The notes under the pieces were generated by a model, which saw only the letters and a program-made list of their open reading frames with translations, ran no database searches and was not told the origin of the DNA. A stretch of 64,000 nt of DNA from Margaritifera margaritifera. Lineage: Eukaryota; Mollusca; Bivalvia; Unionida; Margaritiferidae. How positions within the stretch are numbered: position 1 is the stretch's first letter; each line of letters begins with the position of its first letter. The position numbers and the translations under genes were made by a program. Of the stretch, positions 46,500-57,239 are shown piece by piece. Where the stretch lies: positions 3,004,501 to 3,068,500 of the forward strand of contig JAQPZY010001689.1 of NCBI GenBank assembly GCA_029931535.1, written 5' to 3'.

Positions 46500-47510
46500 C
46501 TATCTTGATGACCTTTGCTTTTGGTCCCGGTACAGTCTTCAACAAACTTAATGTGCAGAAACCATTATTTTCTTATTTCACTTATCATGAATGTGATCTC
46601 AACCTTAAGACCCCTGAATCTACAGGTTTCTTTATTATCATAAGTTCAAGTCATTCACAAAGTTTGGTCAAGGAACTTACTCTTGAACAAACATTCTACA
46701 AAACCTATTTTTCATTAAACCACAATGACCTTGACCTTTTGACCCCAAAATCAATAGGCCTCTTCCATACCTTAAGTGCAGTCTCTCCACAAACTTTGGT
46801 AAAAGTACATGGTATAGAACTAAAGTCATTATGCAAAAACAATTTTCCTTCTTTCAGTCACAGTGACCTTGACCTTTGATTATTTGACCCAAATATCAAT
46901 AGGTATCTTTCTTACTTAAGTGTAAGTCATCCACAAACTTTGGTGAAGGTACATTTCTTCCAGTGACAGTGACCTTGATCTTTGACACACACACACACCA
47001 CCCCCGCTTCTTCCTTACCCCAAACATAAGCCATCCACAAAGACTATTTCAGGTCTGTTATGTAGAACCAATGTCATTTATACAAAAAACACTTTTCTTC
47101 CTGGAGTCACAGTAACCTTGACCTTTGACCCCAAATTGACAGGCCTCAACCTTAGCTCAAGTGCAAGCCATCCACAAAGTTTGGCCCTGGTCTGTGATGT
47201 AGAACTTATGTTATTGTGCTGAAACCATTTTTCTTTTTTTCATTTGCAGTGACCTTGATCTTTGATCTTCAGTCTTTTGACCCCAAAATTTATAGGGATC
47301 TTCTTTACTCCATGTGCAAGCCATCAACAAAGTTTGGTAACTGTAGGTGGTGGGAAACTCAAGTTATTGTGCAGAAACCGTTTTTCTTTCTTCAGACACA
47401 GTGATCTTGACCTTTGACTTTATCCCAAGTGCAAGCCATCCACAAAGTTTGGTAATTGTAGGTGGTAGACAACTCGAGTCATTGTGCAGAAACTAAATTT
47501 GTAACACCGC
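46500..47510. repeat. Dispersed repeat array, family A, about 7 units
   Basis: Clear units start at each TTCTTTCAGTCACAGTGACC-type block. TGACCTTGACCTTTGA is exact at 46,864; near-copies lie at 46,727, 46,968, 47,113, 47,250 and 47,402. Confidence 0.88.
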
Positions 47511-47529
47511 ATGGCAAGTAAATTCTGAT

Positions 47530-48280
47530 TTTAAACAAATTCAACGTGGTAACACCTGACTGATTGAAACAAACTTCATCTGTTTAATTACCGGCAAAGT
47601 TTAATTACCAGCAAATGAAATCCAAGTTTTACTTCAAAAAGACACCAGATCTCCCTAGATTGTGTCAGAGAACATAAGTTCAGGAAAAAATTATTATAAA
47701 ACATGATTTGAAAACTACAAGGCATTAAAAATGCTTTGGGCAAATAATTCATTGTGTGCAAAAACAGGATCCAAGAACATACAGAAAATACGGCATATCA
47801 ATGTTCATTCAAAAATGTTTTGTGATGCATACCTCTGAAAACTTAACTCCGAAAAAGGATGAAAATAGCACACTGCATCAAAAACTAAACTATAAAATTC
47901 ACATTTTCAAATGTTTAAGGATAACCGGTGGATATATCAGAAAGTCCCGACAATGTGAAAAAAGGGTTATCAATAGTTATGTGCTTAAAACACAACCTTA
48001 GTGGTATAACTCATTAAGTAATTTAAACCGAATTTTATGGAGATTTTCTTTATTTTTCATTAAGCTTTCTCCATCTTTTCCGTGCCAAAATGGGTAGGCA
48101 GGTATCTGAGACAACCTCAATATTGCTACATATATCAGAACAATTGCAGACTTGAGAAATATAAACTTAGTCACAAGCCTTTATTTATGAAAAAAGCTGA
48201 ATCATTTTGCAAATGGAGTGGTATTTGACTTCTTGAGAGACAGGAGTGGTGGGCTTGAATAGTGATCTCCCCTTCTTAAC
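47530..48280. other. Intron sequence, no feature seen
   Basis: A plus-strand frame at 47756-48001 has no splice support, no homology I recognise and is AT-rich; not called. Confidence 0.4.
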
Positions 48281-48570
48281 AAGAATTCTTTTAGTGAAAA
48301 CCTCATGTCGATATGACCATCCATTTTTTATTAGGAGTAGCCATAACAAGACTGGCCACCATAGCAGCCATGTTGGATGTCAGCTCAGCACCATTTTCAT
48401 TTAGGAAAACCAGACATTATAAGAAGTCTTTTAGTGAAAACCCCATGTCCACACAACCATCTGTTCAGGAGGAGTAGCAATAAAAGAGTTTAATGAGAGC
48501 CATAGTAGCAGCTTATCTGGATGTCCGAGGGGCACCATTTTCATTTAGGACCAACTAGACCTTGGGATGA
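48280..48570. repeat. Dispersed repeat, family B, 2 units
   Basis: TTTTAGTGAAAACC(T/C)CATGTC…CATCC units with GGCCACCATAGCAGCCATGT. Confidence 0.8.
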
Positions 48571-49164
48571 ATGTGTGCAGTTTCATAGCAGTTCTTACAG
48601 TAGTTTAGGATGAGTAGTGATAACTTGTGCTAACAGATAGGTGATGGATGGATGACAGGCAATCACATAAGCTCTTCTATTCTATGACTGAAAGAAGTAA
48701 AGATTTAGTTAAGATAAGATTCCAATTATGTTTGATTGAAATGAAACTAAAGATTGGATTGTAAAGTTTTCACAAGCTAGGATATTCGAAGTTGAAAAAA
48801 CATGGATTGTAACTTTGCAAAATATATTGAAAATCTGCTGATGATCAAACCTAAAATGTGGATGCTAAACGGTTAAAAAAGCTATTGTAATACAGATAAA
48901 GGGTCATAACTGCCAAATAATGGTACAATCTTCTGATCATTATCCTCCACTGGTGTATTGTAAAGATGAAGCTTCAATGCAAAGATGGTTCAAATCAAAG
49001 CAAACATAAAATACAGTTAGGTTGGAAAACTGAAACTGCTGATTGTTTTCAGTTGCAGATAAAAAAAAAAAAATTTACAGTGGGACTATGTGAGTTTTTT
49101 GAGTGATGCCAGGTATTTAAGTTAACAGTTTTTGATTTATCAATGTTTTACTGTATACATTTAC

Positions 49165-49391
49165 CTTCTTTTGGTGATATTAACAGGTCATCTTTTTCTC
49201 TGTGACTAGGAATACCAAAGTTTTCCTTCCCTCCTCTGTCCTCCCCCTCTCTATGTTTGCTGTCACCATTAACTTTGCCTTGTTCTTCATATTTGCCTTT
49301 CTCATCAGCCACCCTCACACCAAGCTCATTTTTAAACAGCTGCAGTGCCTTGACTGCCTCAGCCCTGTCACGGAACCTCACAAATGTGTAC
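49165..49391 (-). CDS. Exon: RRM1 RNP1 strand, helix 2 and charged linker
   Basis: One base completes the split serine codon; 75 codons follow, then one base. The exon opens with YTFVRF (RNP1, with the aromatic residues kept but no preceding Lys/Arg-Gly), then RDRAEAVKALQLF as helix 2. A strongly charged, low-complexity linker (EKGKYEEQGKVNGDSKHREG and onward) follows and is probably disordered. The acceptor is TGAATGCTAG| and the donor is GAAG|GTAAAT. It ends in phase 1, matching the start of the RRM2 cassette. Confidence 0.87.
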
Positions 49392-49444
49392 CTAGCATTC
49401 AGAGACAAGATGAGTATAAATTGATATTGGTACAAGATGGATAA

Positions 49445-50290
49445 GGTTTATAATACTCCAAGACAAACAACTGTATGAAAATTTAAATGAACATTTACTG
49501 AATGTCCCTTTGCTTTCCCAAGTTACTTATTACATATCTTCCATACTCTAACCACCCCATCTTTGAGTCCAAACCTAAGATGAAGGGTCAAAATTTTAAA
49601 CTTTATTGTGAACAATTGTATGTATAATATTTCTCTTGGTTTAATTTGAAATTTTGCTTATTATTTGTACACTGTATAGCAAGTTCCATGTATTTATATA
49701 ATATACTTAAGTTTGCTCAAATATCTGTACTGCAATTTATACCAACACGTATTGTGTATTCTGGCTCAGATGTCTGTGGAAATGAAAACAAAGAAAGGCC
49801 CTGAGAAAATCACAGACCTTGGATAGGTGACTGCTGACACTTGCACATGTAGGAACACGGTATTGAGCCCACAACCACAAAGAGCAAAGCAATTGTGTTA
49901 ATGCTTCTCTATCAAGGCATACATTTGATCTGGTGAAGGTGGAGCTGTTTCACATTGACAGCCACTAACACAAGAACAGATATATACATAAAAACCTCAT
50001 CAATAAACAGCAATTCTCACAAAATATGAGAACTGTTGACTCAAAACCCATGCTATTTGAATACAGAACATTTGAAAGCAGTACTGTTGATTTGTTTTGT
50101 ATTTAAGGTAAGCATAATTTGGAGAAGTTTCACTGGAATTATACACAACTGCTTGTGGCAAGACATGCTATCATAGTTTTTAAGATAAAAGGATCTGTTC
50201 ACAACATAAATGCTCTTCCCCAAATCCCTGTTAACAAACTTAACCAGTGTCACTGAAGCATTTAATATAGGTCATAATATTCTACTTTTG
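49445..50290. other. Intron sequence, no feature seen
   Basis: Lies between two RRM1 exons. No repeat family recognised. Confidence 0.4.
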
Positions 50291-50664
50291 GTGGAAGGGT
50301 GCTAAACTCAACAAGTCCCCCCCCCCCCCCCCGACACACACACACAAAATTGTATGCCCCTGAAGCCCAATGTGCTCAGATGCAACACGAAAAAAAAAAG
50401 AGTTGGGAGGGTGCAGGGGTAGGGAGATTGTGCTTCATGTTTGGGCTCCAGGTGGCCATGTTTATGGGGTTGAAGCTCCCCATGAAGCTCAAATGATTCT
50501 TTATTCTTAACTAAGTTTACACAGTTTCTCCTTTACCAAAACGATGAAGTTATGAGCTGTGAAAATAACCAATAGGGGTTAAAACGGTACAGATAAAAGG
50601 AAATCTAACAAGGGTAACACCATATACCCCTTCCACAACTGCAATTGTGCATAACAAGGTAAAG

Positions 50665-50840
50665 ATAAGGGCAGCCTCAGTTGATAGAGTGTCCAAGGGT
50701 CATGGGTTTGATACCCATCCAGACCAATATGGGTTGGCTGCCTCAATGTGTGTTTGGAAAAGGCATTTAGCTACCATTTCCTTGGCATTATATAACCAAT
50801 AAAGTGCTGAAAGTGACATTAAAAACCAACCAACCAAGAT
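50665..50840 (+). mobile_element. tRNA-derived SINE, diverged
   Basis: GGCAGCCTCAGTTGATAGAG (box A region), GGGTTTGATACCCATCC (box B), a body ending TTTCCTTGGCATTATATAAC, and a tail AAAAACCAACCAACCAAG. Confidence 0.75.
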
Positions 50841-50895
50841 AAAGAACAGGAGAGGAAAAATTTCTCATTCTTTTTCTCTTATTGTCTCTACTCAC

Positions 50896-50954
50896 GACTG
50901 GATGATGTTGACATCTGCTACTTTCCCTGCTTTAGAGAATATGGCAATTACATC
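50896..50954 (-). CDS. Exon: RRM1 helix 1 and strand 2
   Basis: This 59-bp exon encodes DVIAIFSKAGKVADVNIIQ, the classic RRM helix 1 (IFSKAGKV) running into strand 2 (ADVNII). The acceptor is TTTTCATTTTCAG| and the donor is GTC|GTGAGT. It starts in phase 0 and ends in phase 2, so the last codon (TCG, Ser) is completed by the next exon. It joins the RNP2 exon in frame. Confidence 0.87.
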
Positions 50955-51604
50955 CTGAAAATGAAAAGACTGTTAAAAATACTCCCAGTTGTATGTGATC
51001 AGTATAAATCAGGACTGCAGTGAATGCTGTTCGCTCAAATGCATCTGTATATTTAACTTTGTACTTAGCTATTTGATATACATTTTATAAACTAGATTTA
51101 CAGCTGTACAAACAAAGGTGAATATATTAAAGTTGTCATCTTAATCCCACCCCACCATTTGTTTATCTATCACTGTAACATGATGTCATGAATAAATATA
51201 ACTTCTTGAAAACATCCAAACTTAAACTTATGTTAACAATCAAATTTATCCTATGCTTTTCAGGGCAACATTTTGCATCAGATTAACACAATCAGGCTGT
51301 GCTTACTGTATAAAATTTAAATTAAATCCTGTGCTTGAAAAGTGCATGTCAGCAAACTACATTTTTTTTCTGTATGTGTCTCACATGTGTAGAGCACATT
51401 TTTAATGAGAATGATTTTCTGACTGTCATTTGATCTTAAACCCACCTGTCCTACTGCCATGATTTTGTTTACAAATGTTAAAGGCAAAGGTCCCCATTAA
51501 ATTTATGACCTTAAACTGCACTTACAGTGTAAACTTTATTATGCAGGGATATAGCTCTCCAACAATCTAGAGACAGGACTATAGGACTGCTCCACTTGTA
51601 ACAG

Positions 51605-51800
51605 GTAGGGAAGCCACAGTAGCTAGGTTGTTAGAGCACTGGACTCATAACCCAAGGGTCGCAGGTTCAATACCCACTCAGGCTAGCCTGGGTCACTGCC
51701 TCGGTGTTGCTGGGAAAAGCACTTTGCTCCCATTTCCTTGGCATGATACAGCAAATAATGTGTCAAAAGTTACTTTAAAAAACCAATCAACCAACCAACA
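51605..51800 (+). mobile_element. tRNA-derived SINE whose tail runs into a satellite
   Basis: GTAGCTAGGTTGTTAGAGCA (box A) and AGGTTCAATACCC (box B) are followed by TAGCCTGGGTCACTGCCTCG and CCATTTCCTTGGCATGATAC. The tail is AAAAACCAATCAACCAACCA, the same words that begin the adjacent 40-bp satellite. Confidence 0.82.
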
Positions 51801-52490
51801 AAGTAACAGGTAAAACAGATAAAACCAATCAACCAACCAATAAAGTAACAGGTAAACCAGATAAAATCAATCAACCAACCAATAAAGTAACAGGTAAAAA
51901 CAGATAAAACCAATCAACCAACCAATAAAGTAACATATAAAACCAATCATCCAACCAATAATGTAACAGGTAAAACAGATAAAACCAATCAACCAACCAA
52001 TAAAGTAACAGGTAAAACAGATAAAACCAATCCACCAACCAACAAAGTAACAGGTAAAACAGATACGATCAATCATCCAACGAATAAAGTAACCGGTAAA
52101 ACAAATAAAACCAATCAACCAACCAATAAAGTAACAGGTAAAACAGATAAAAGCAATCAACCAACCAAGAAAGTAACAGGTAAAACAGATAAAATCAATC
52201 AACCATCCAACAAAGTAACAGGTAAAACAGATAAAATCAATCATCCAACCAACAAAGTAACAGGTAAAACAGATAAAATCAATCATCCAACCAACAAAGT
52301 AACAGGTAAAACAGATAAAACCAATCATCCAACCAACAAAGTATCAGGTAAAACAGATAAAACCAATCAAATAACCAACAAAGTAACAGGTAAACCAGAT
52401 AAAACCAATCAACCAACCAACAAAGTAACAGGTAAACTAGATAAAACCAATCATCCAACCAACAAAGTAACAGGTAAACCAGATAAGACT
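51775..52490. repeat. 40-bp satellite, about 18 copies
   Basis: The unit is ACCAATCAACCAACCAACAA followed by AGTAACAGGTAAAACAGATA. The minus-strand frame of about 150 codons (ICFTCYFVGW-type repeat) is a by-product. Confidence 0.95.
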
Positions 52491-52740
52491 GTTATGACTG
52501 AACATTCATGGGCTTAAGCTTTTGTGTAGCCCATGTCTTGCTTGTAGTGGTGTTGACATCTTATAAAAAATGCCCTATATTCATTTACATGGGATAGTGA
52601 CCATCACCTTTCTCTGATATTGGCCAGCCCTATTGATTAAACATGTTTATAAATGACTACGTAAAGATTGTTGGAGAGATATTAAGTTAACCAGGTGCCT
52701 GAAAAGTGCATGTCAGCAAAAATGTGATTTCAGTTCATAC

Positions 52741-52850
52741 CTCACGTGTGTCAAGCTCATTTGTTGGCTTGTTTGGGAAACAGACAGAGTATAAACCTTT
52801 TCTGCCTCGCTTGAAATCAGGAACGTCATCATACCCATTTATTTCTGCCT
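52741..52850 (-). CDS. Exon: RRM1 first strand (RNP2)
   Basis: The exon is 36 codons plus two leading bases. The acceptor is a pyrimidine-rich tract ending TTATTCAG and the donor is GAG|GTATGA. It encodes an acidic/basic lead (EINGYDDVPDFKRGRKG) and then LYSVCFPNKP, the RNP2 beta strand of the first RRM. It starts by completing a codon (phase 1) and ends in phase 0. The first two bases show that at least one exon lies upstream, which I could not identify between here and 64 kb. Confidence 0.85.
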
Positions 52851-52974
52851 CTGAATAAGAAACAGACATATGTCAACAGTCTATGTCGAGAAAGCAGTAT
52901 AAACTGAAATAAAATTGTATGACCTTTAACTGGCGAGAATCTAGATTAGCAACAAATCTGATTCTATTTTTGGG

Positions 52975-53150
52975 ATACCATATATACCCTGATCTGCTGT
53001 TGAATAATGCACCTGCAGATCAGGGTCTATGCTGTTTGTTCTACTGATTAAACCTAACAAACTGGATAGACCATGATCTGCCTGCATATTATGTGACAGC
53101 AGATCTGAGTCTTTGCAGTTTGATGACTTATAAGTGAGTATATACAGCAG
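52975..53150. mobile_element. Nested-hairpin MITE, copy 5
   Basis: Hairpins CCCTGATCTGC…GCAGATCAGGG and TAGACCATGATCTGCC…GCAGATCTGAGTCT; outer ends CATATATACC and ACTTATAAGTGAGTATATAC. Confidence 0.75.
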
Positions 53151-53619
53151 TAAAAGAATATGTGGGACCTAAAATATTCTTTATATAGAAGAACCTAGCT
53201 TTCAGTTCATTTTTTGTTTTTTTTTTACAAAATCAATCAGGATACAGCTGAAATAGTTCTCACTTCATTTTCATACCAGGTTCTAAGTCTCAATAGATAT
53301 TAACATTTTCAAACTCAATACTTGCAGGTAAGGATTAAGACTATATTTTTAAACAGAAAGGTATCAAACATTCAGATTTTGTCTGTACATTTTACTTTGT
53401 AAAAGCTACACAAGGTTTCCACAGAACAAAGTATATTGCCTGCACCTCCCATGTATCTGAATTGTCAAAATTCAATAATAAACTTTGACATAAAATCATA
53501 ATGCTGACACAGGAAAAGAAAATAAGATAAGGAGAAAAGAATGACTTTTCTTTATTGAGCAAGAAAATCTTGGGCAAATCCAGTGAAAGCACTAAATTCA
53601 TGCATGTGAGGAGGTTGTG

Positions 53620-54330
53620 CCAACTTCAAACGGGTTTGGTGGTTCTCTGGGCTGTAACCAATGTACTCACCAGACTAAATTCTTGTCTCTGTGATGCTAG
53701 ATCTTTTAGACAGAAACTCAAGATGGTTGACTGTGCATGCCAGGCAATGGCTTCTGTTATATCTTTGTGTTGGAAAGCAAGACTTGCCAAGATTGCTCTA
53801 ATGTCATGAGTAGAAATTATCATGAGGCATATCTGATCCTGTGATAATTCAGCATAGGCTGAACATATTACCCACTTCAGCCATGACACCAGATCTTGGG
53901 AGGTTATATCCTCTTTCCTGCCTTAATGGGAAGAAATGGACATTTTCTGGACCACAGTTCTCCTCTGTGAGTTTCAAATAAAGTTTGAGAGCACATACCA
54001 GGTCTTGCATAGCTGGCTCTCTTGATGTGTCTTTGAAGGAGAGAGACTAGATAACCATCTTTCGATTGCCTGCAGACAGCAACAGGCTCTTAGCTATAAA
54101 ACCTGATTGTGCCATTAGGACTACAGAACCATCAGATCTGAATTGGAGATAGTTTGGGTCCATAGAAAAGGGCATGCAACTCATTCGCCCTGCATGACAA
54201 GGCTAGCACTGTCAGAAAACCAGTCCTGTAAGATAGCAGCTTCATAAAGTTTCTGGCTAAGGGTTCAAACTTCTCTTCATTGAGCCAAGTCAAATCCAAT
54301 GAAAGGTTCCATTTAGGAAACAAGGTGAGT
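53620..54330 (-). pseudogene. DIRS-like tyrosine recombinase, broken
   Basis: FMKLLSYRTGFLTVLALSCR and ANELHAL hold the first box (Arg followed by Ala rather than Ser/Val). STHDIRAILASLAF is the His-x-x-Arg box. IAWHAQSTILSFCLKDLASQ is the last box, with Cys (codon 53710-53712) where Tyr is expected. Confidence 0.75.
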
Positions 54331-54807
54331 GATTCAGGTCAAAGTTGGCCAGCAAGTCCAGCAGATCCTTGTCATGACCTATATTCTCTCTAACATGATG
54401 TCTGAATGAGTCAGAATTCATTGAGCAACATCCACTGATAGTAAGCTGAGCTAATTATTTCTCCTTGAAAAGCTAAATAAAGAAGTCATCCACCTAAGAG
54501 ACTGAGGCATTGAAAGGGATAATGTTTTTGTATCTGCTCCAGCTCCTGAATACCCGACACTTCCCCTTGTAGGGTGGATGGTCTTCTTGTTTGTGAGATT
54601 CTCTCCATGAGTGAAGGTCAAAACTCCTTTCTATGCAATGCTCTCCTGACAAGAGTCAGGTATGAAGCAGAAGCATGTCTGTGGCAGGGATGAAACACCT
54701 GTGAGGTGGATTGTTTGAACAGATTGAATTTCGCAGGGATTTTCTGGGAACTATTTCAAGCAGATTATTCACCCATGAATTATCCCACCTGTGTGGGGCT
54801 ACTAAAA

Positions 54808-55299
54808 CTACTTTGCAAGTCTGGTCCCTGATCTTCTGAATGACTCATGGAAACAGAACAGCTGGAGGGAAAGCATAGCCCCAAATTCCAACCCGACTGT
54901 CTGCCACAGCATCACCGGACAAAACTGGTCTGGGACAGGAGAGACGAAGGTGAGCAGTTTGTGATTCCACCTCATCACAACAAGATCTATCATCAGAAGA
55001 CCCCTAAGTGCGCAAATCCACTGAAAGATTGACGGATGTAGGCACCACTCAGTTTGCAGAGTTGGAACCCTTCTTGACAGAGAATCAACTAACACACTGA
55101 GTCTGTCAGGAATGTGTCTGAACTGGACCATTATCTTGCGCCCAGAGCACCTGCATAGAAACTCCCTGACCAGGACACACAAGTTGGGTGATTTGTTCCC
55201 CCCCTCCCATCTGAGGAGGTAAGTGACCATTACTGAATTGTCCGACATTATGGAAGTCACTTTCCCACACAATGTTCTCTCACCAAGAATGAAAAGCAT
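54808..55299 (-). pseudogene. DIRS-like RNase H
   Basis: An unusually long open stretch (163 codons) holds TSIMSDNSVMVTYLLRWEGG, FRHIPDRLSVLVDSLSRR (terminal Asp) and IDLVVMRWNHKLLTFVSPVP. The first Asp motif lies outside the frame. Confidence 0.75.
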
Positions 55300-55739
55300 T
55301 CATTATAGCCTTCATCTACAAAAGGTTTATATGAAGGGCTTCTTCCTCTGGGCTCCAGTTGGCGCTTACCAATGTGAAGTGAGGCAACAGGGTAGACCCC
55401 ACCAGATTAACTGACACCCATACAAATCGTGACATCTTGTTCGGGCTTCTCCAGAGAAATTCCTGCCATAAGCTATTGTCTGTCTTGCCAATGAAGCAGA
55501 AATTGCTTTATCTCTGTCGAGTTAAAGATGTGCTTATCTAACTGACCTGAAAATGGGTGCCACTGAACAAGCAATGCCATCTGCTGAGGATGCATATAGA
55601 GGCAGCCTAGAGGAATCAAAATCCACTGCTGCATTTAGTAAACTGAGGAGTTGCTGGAACTCTCTCAAAGAAACCAAGTTCCTATTTGACATAGATACTG
55701 AGAGCTCGATAATTCATGCAATTATATTTGAGGGAGACA

Positions 55740-56280
55740 AACAAGATTGAGATGGGTCTGAAATTCCATACCAAGATGGACGAAATGTTGAAAGGGGACA
55801 AGATTTGACTGCTCCCAATTCACAAGAAAGCCCCGGTGGGTGAAAAGTGAGATAAGACTTCATTTTCCGCAGTAAAAAAGAACTTATCATGTGTTTCTTA
55901 ATGTCAACCAGGTATACTGAAGTTGCTGTTGATGAGGTGGTCCTGAACAAAAAGACAACAGTTTACTGTTTTCATAAGCACCTTTGGGCTGATATTGAGA
56001 CTGAAAGGTAGGGCTTGAAATTGGTAAACTGTTCCTCGGAACACGAAACAAAGGAACTTGAGTGAAGTTGAATGCATAGAGACATGAAAGTATACATTGG
56101 TCAGATCGAGACTGATTATAAACTCATCACTTTTGATGGAAAGGCAAACTAAAGGTGCCGTTTTAATCTTTAATGTTAGTGCTAATATGAATTGGTTTAG
56201 CCAGTTATGGTCTATCTCCTTTCAGAGTCTTCCATTGGCATTTGGATACAAGGAAAAACCTCAATTAAAACCCCAAGGAG
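55740..56280 (-). pseudogene. DIRS-like reverse transcriptase, broken
   Basis: Across stops: SLYPNANGRL (a corrupted VPKANG), then IISLDLTNVYFHVSMH (motif A Asp), then RGTVYQFQALPFSLNISPKV. The catalytic YxDD is not readable. Confidence 0.68.
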
Positions 56281-56810
56281 TTCAGTTCACGAACTCTCCC
56301 CAACGCCCATTTGGAGGGTAATGAAGTGACCACCAGCATTTAAATCTCTTCCTTTATAGGATCTGTTGGAATCTGTCATTTAAGAGGAATGTGAAATAGG
56401 AGAGGGCTGGATAAATGAAATCTGAATGCCCCTCCGAAACTACTTGGGTCACTCATTCATTGCTCGGGAAAAGGTTGATCCAAGCAGGATGAAAATGGAG
56501 TAGTCTGGCACCAACCAAGAGAATCTGTGTGAGCGGTGGAGTTAACAAGTCCCTGGCAGTTGTTGGGACTCTTGTTGATTAAGAAACTTCATTTCACCCT
56601 TATTAAATTGCCTCCAAGACTAAGAAGTCTGTTGGCATCTGACACCTTTTTGCGGACAAGCCTGTTGTTGTTGAGGGGGATATTACCATCCGTTTCTCTG
56701 CATCCAAACATCTCTCCGTTGTGGCTGAGACTGTTGGGGACTAAAAGGTAGGGGATGAGGTAAGGAGAGCTGGAGGGACACCTCTTCAGCAGACTGCTTC
56801 CTCACCTCTT

Positions 56811-57122
56811 CTATCTGAAGCCAAACAAAAGTAGGGAACCAAGCAGCAATGATTGTAAAGCTAGAGAGCGATGCAGCTTCAGTGACAATGAACATAGAAA
56901 AGTGTTATGTTGTATCAAATCAAAGTTAGATGAAGCTGCAAGATTGTTGGCCATGGAGTGGTGAGCTGGCGTATTATTCACTGTAGCTATGTCAGATGTT
57001 GACTCCCATGCATGGTCCTTTCTGTTTTTTTGGCTAGGCAAAAAACTGCCAATGATGCTAAATCCAGCATCGATGACTTGGCCACCAAAATTATGCACAA
57101 AGTCATCAAATTTACTATGCAA
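56811..57122 (-). pseudogene. DIRS-like gag-type fragment
   Basis: FDDFVHNFGGQVIDAGFSII … KDHAWESTSDIATVNNTPAH. It parallels the gag-type piece of element 2 (WESMAHIAKVINRTTHH). Confidence 0.5.
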
Positions 57123-57239
57123 TCAACTTATGGAACAGCAGAGTCAAGTGCTGTACATGTCCAAGTGTCTGAGGTACCATCGTGCATTATACGACATGGG
57201 CTAAAGGCTTTCAAATTGGAAATAGTAGGGTGATGTCGA

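Larger units (their letters stand above)
2638..52850 (-). other. Split gene: three-RRM plus Tudor-region protein (TDRD10-like), partial
   Basis: Eleven minus-strand exons (52741-52850, 50896-50954, 49165-49391, 43084-43142, 39321-39391, 29789-30075, 23709-24019, 19531-19607, 18167-18405, 3683-3975, then 3089-3126 and 2638-2745) total about 1.88 kb, roughly 626 codons. A further weak candidate lies at 3238-3321. Each listed exon has AG before it and GT after it, and all junction phases fit without a stop. RRM1, RRM2 and RRM3 each carry RNP2- and RNP1-like strands and are followed by a Tudor-like beta strand and the conserved 'LPFQLIEC' type segment. Introns run from 0.3 to 14.2 kb and hold nearly all the repeats. 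Vertebrate TDRD10 has one RRM and one Tudor domain; this protein has three RRMs, so it may be an expanded relative or a distinct family. The first exon, start codon, stop codon and promoter were not found. RNA binding and dimethylarginine-dependent partner binding are family inferences. Confidence 0.85.
53550..57235 (-). mobile_element. DIRS-like retroelement 4, decayed
   Basis: The minus-strand order is gag-like (57,122-56,811), RT (56,280-55,740), RNase H (55,299-54,930), recombinase (54,700-53,620). All are interrupted by stops. Inverted ends could not be defined. It lies upstream of the first recognised RRM exon, in an upstream intron or 5' flank. Confidence 0.75.

Noticed and set aside
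47756..48001. 81-codon plus-strand frame
   Set aside because: AT-rich, no splice sites, no recognisable domain.
51867..52328. 153-codon frame of membrane-like ICFTCYF repeats
   Set aside because: Reads the 40-bp satellite; hydrophobicity is a by-product of the repeat.
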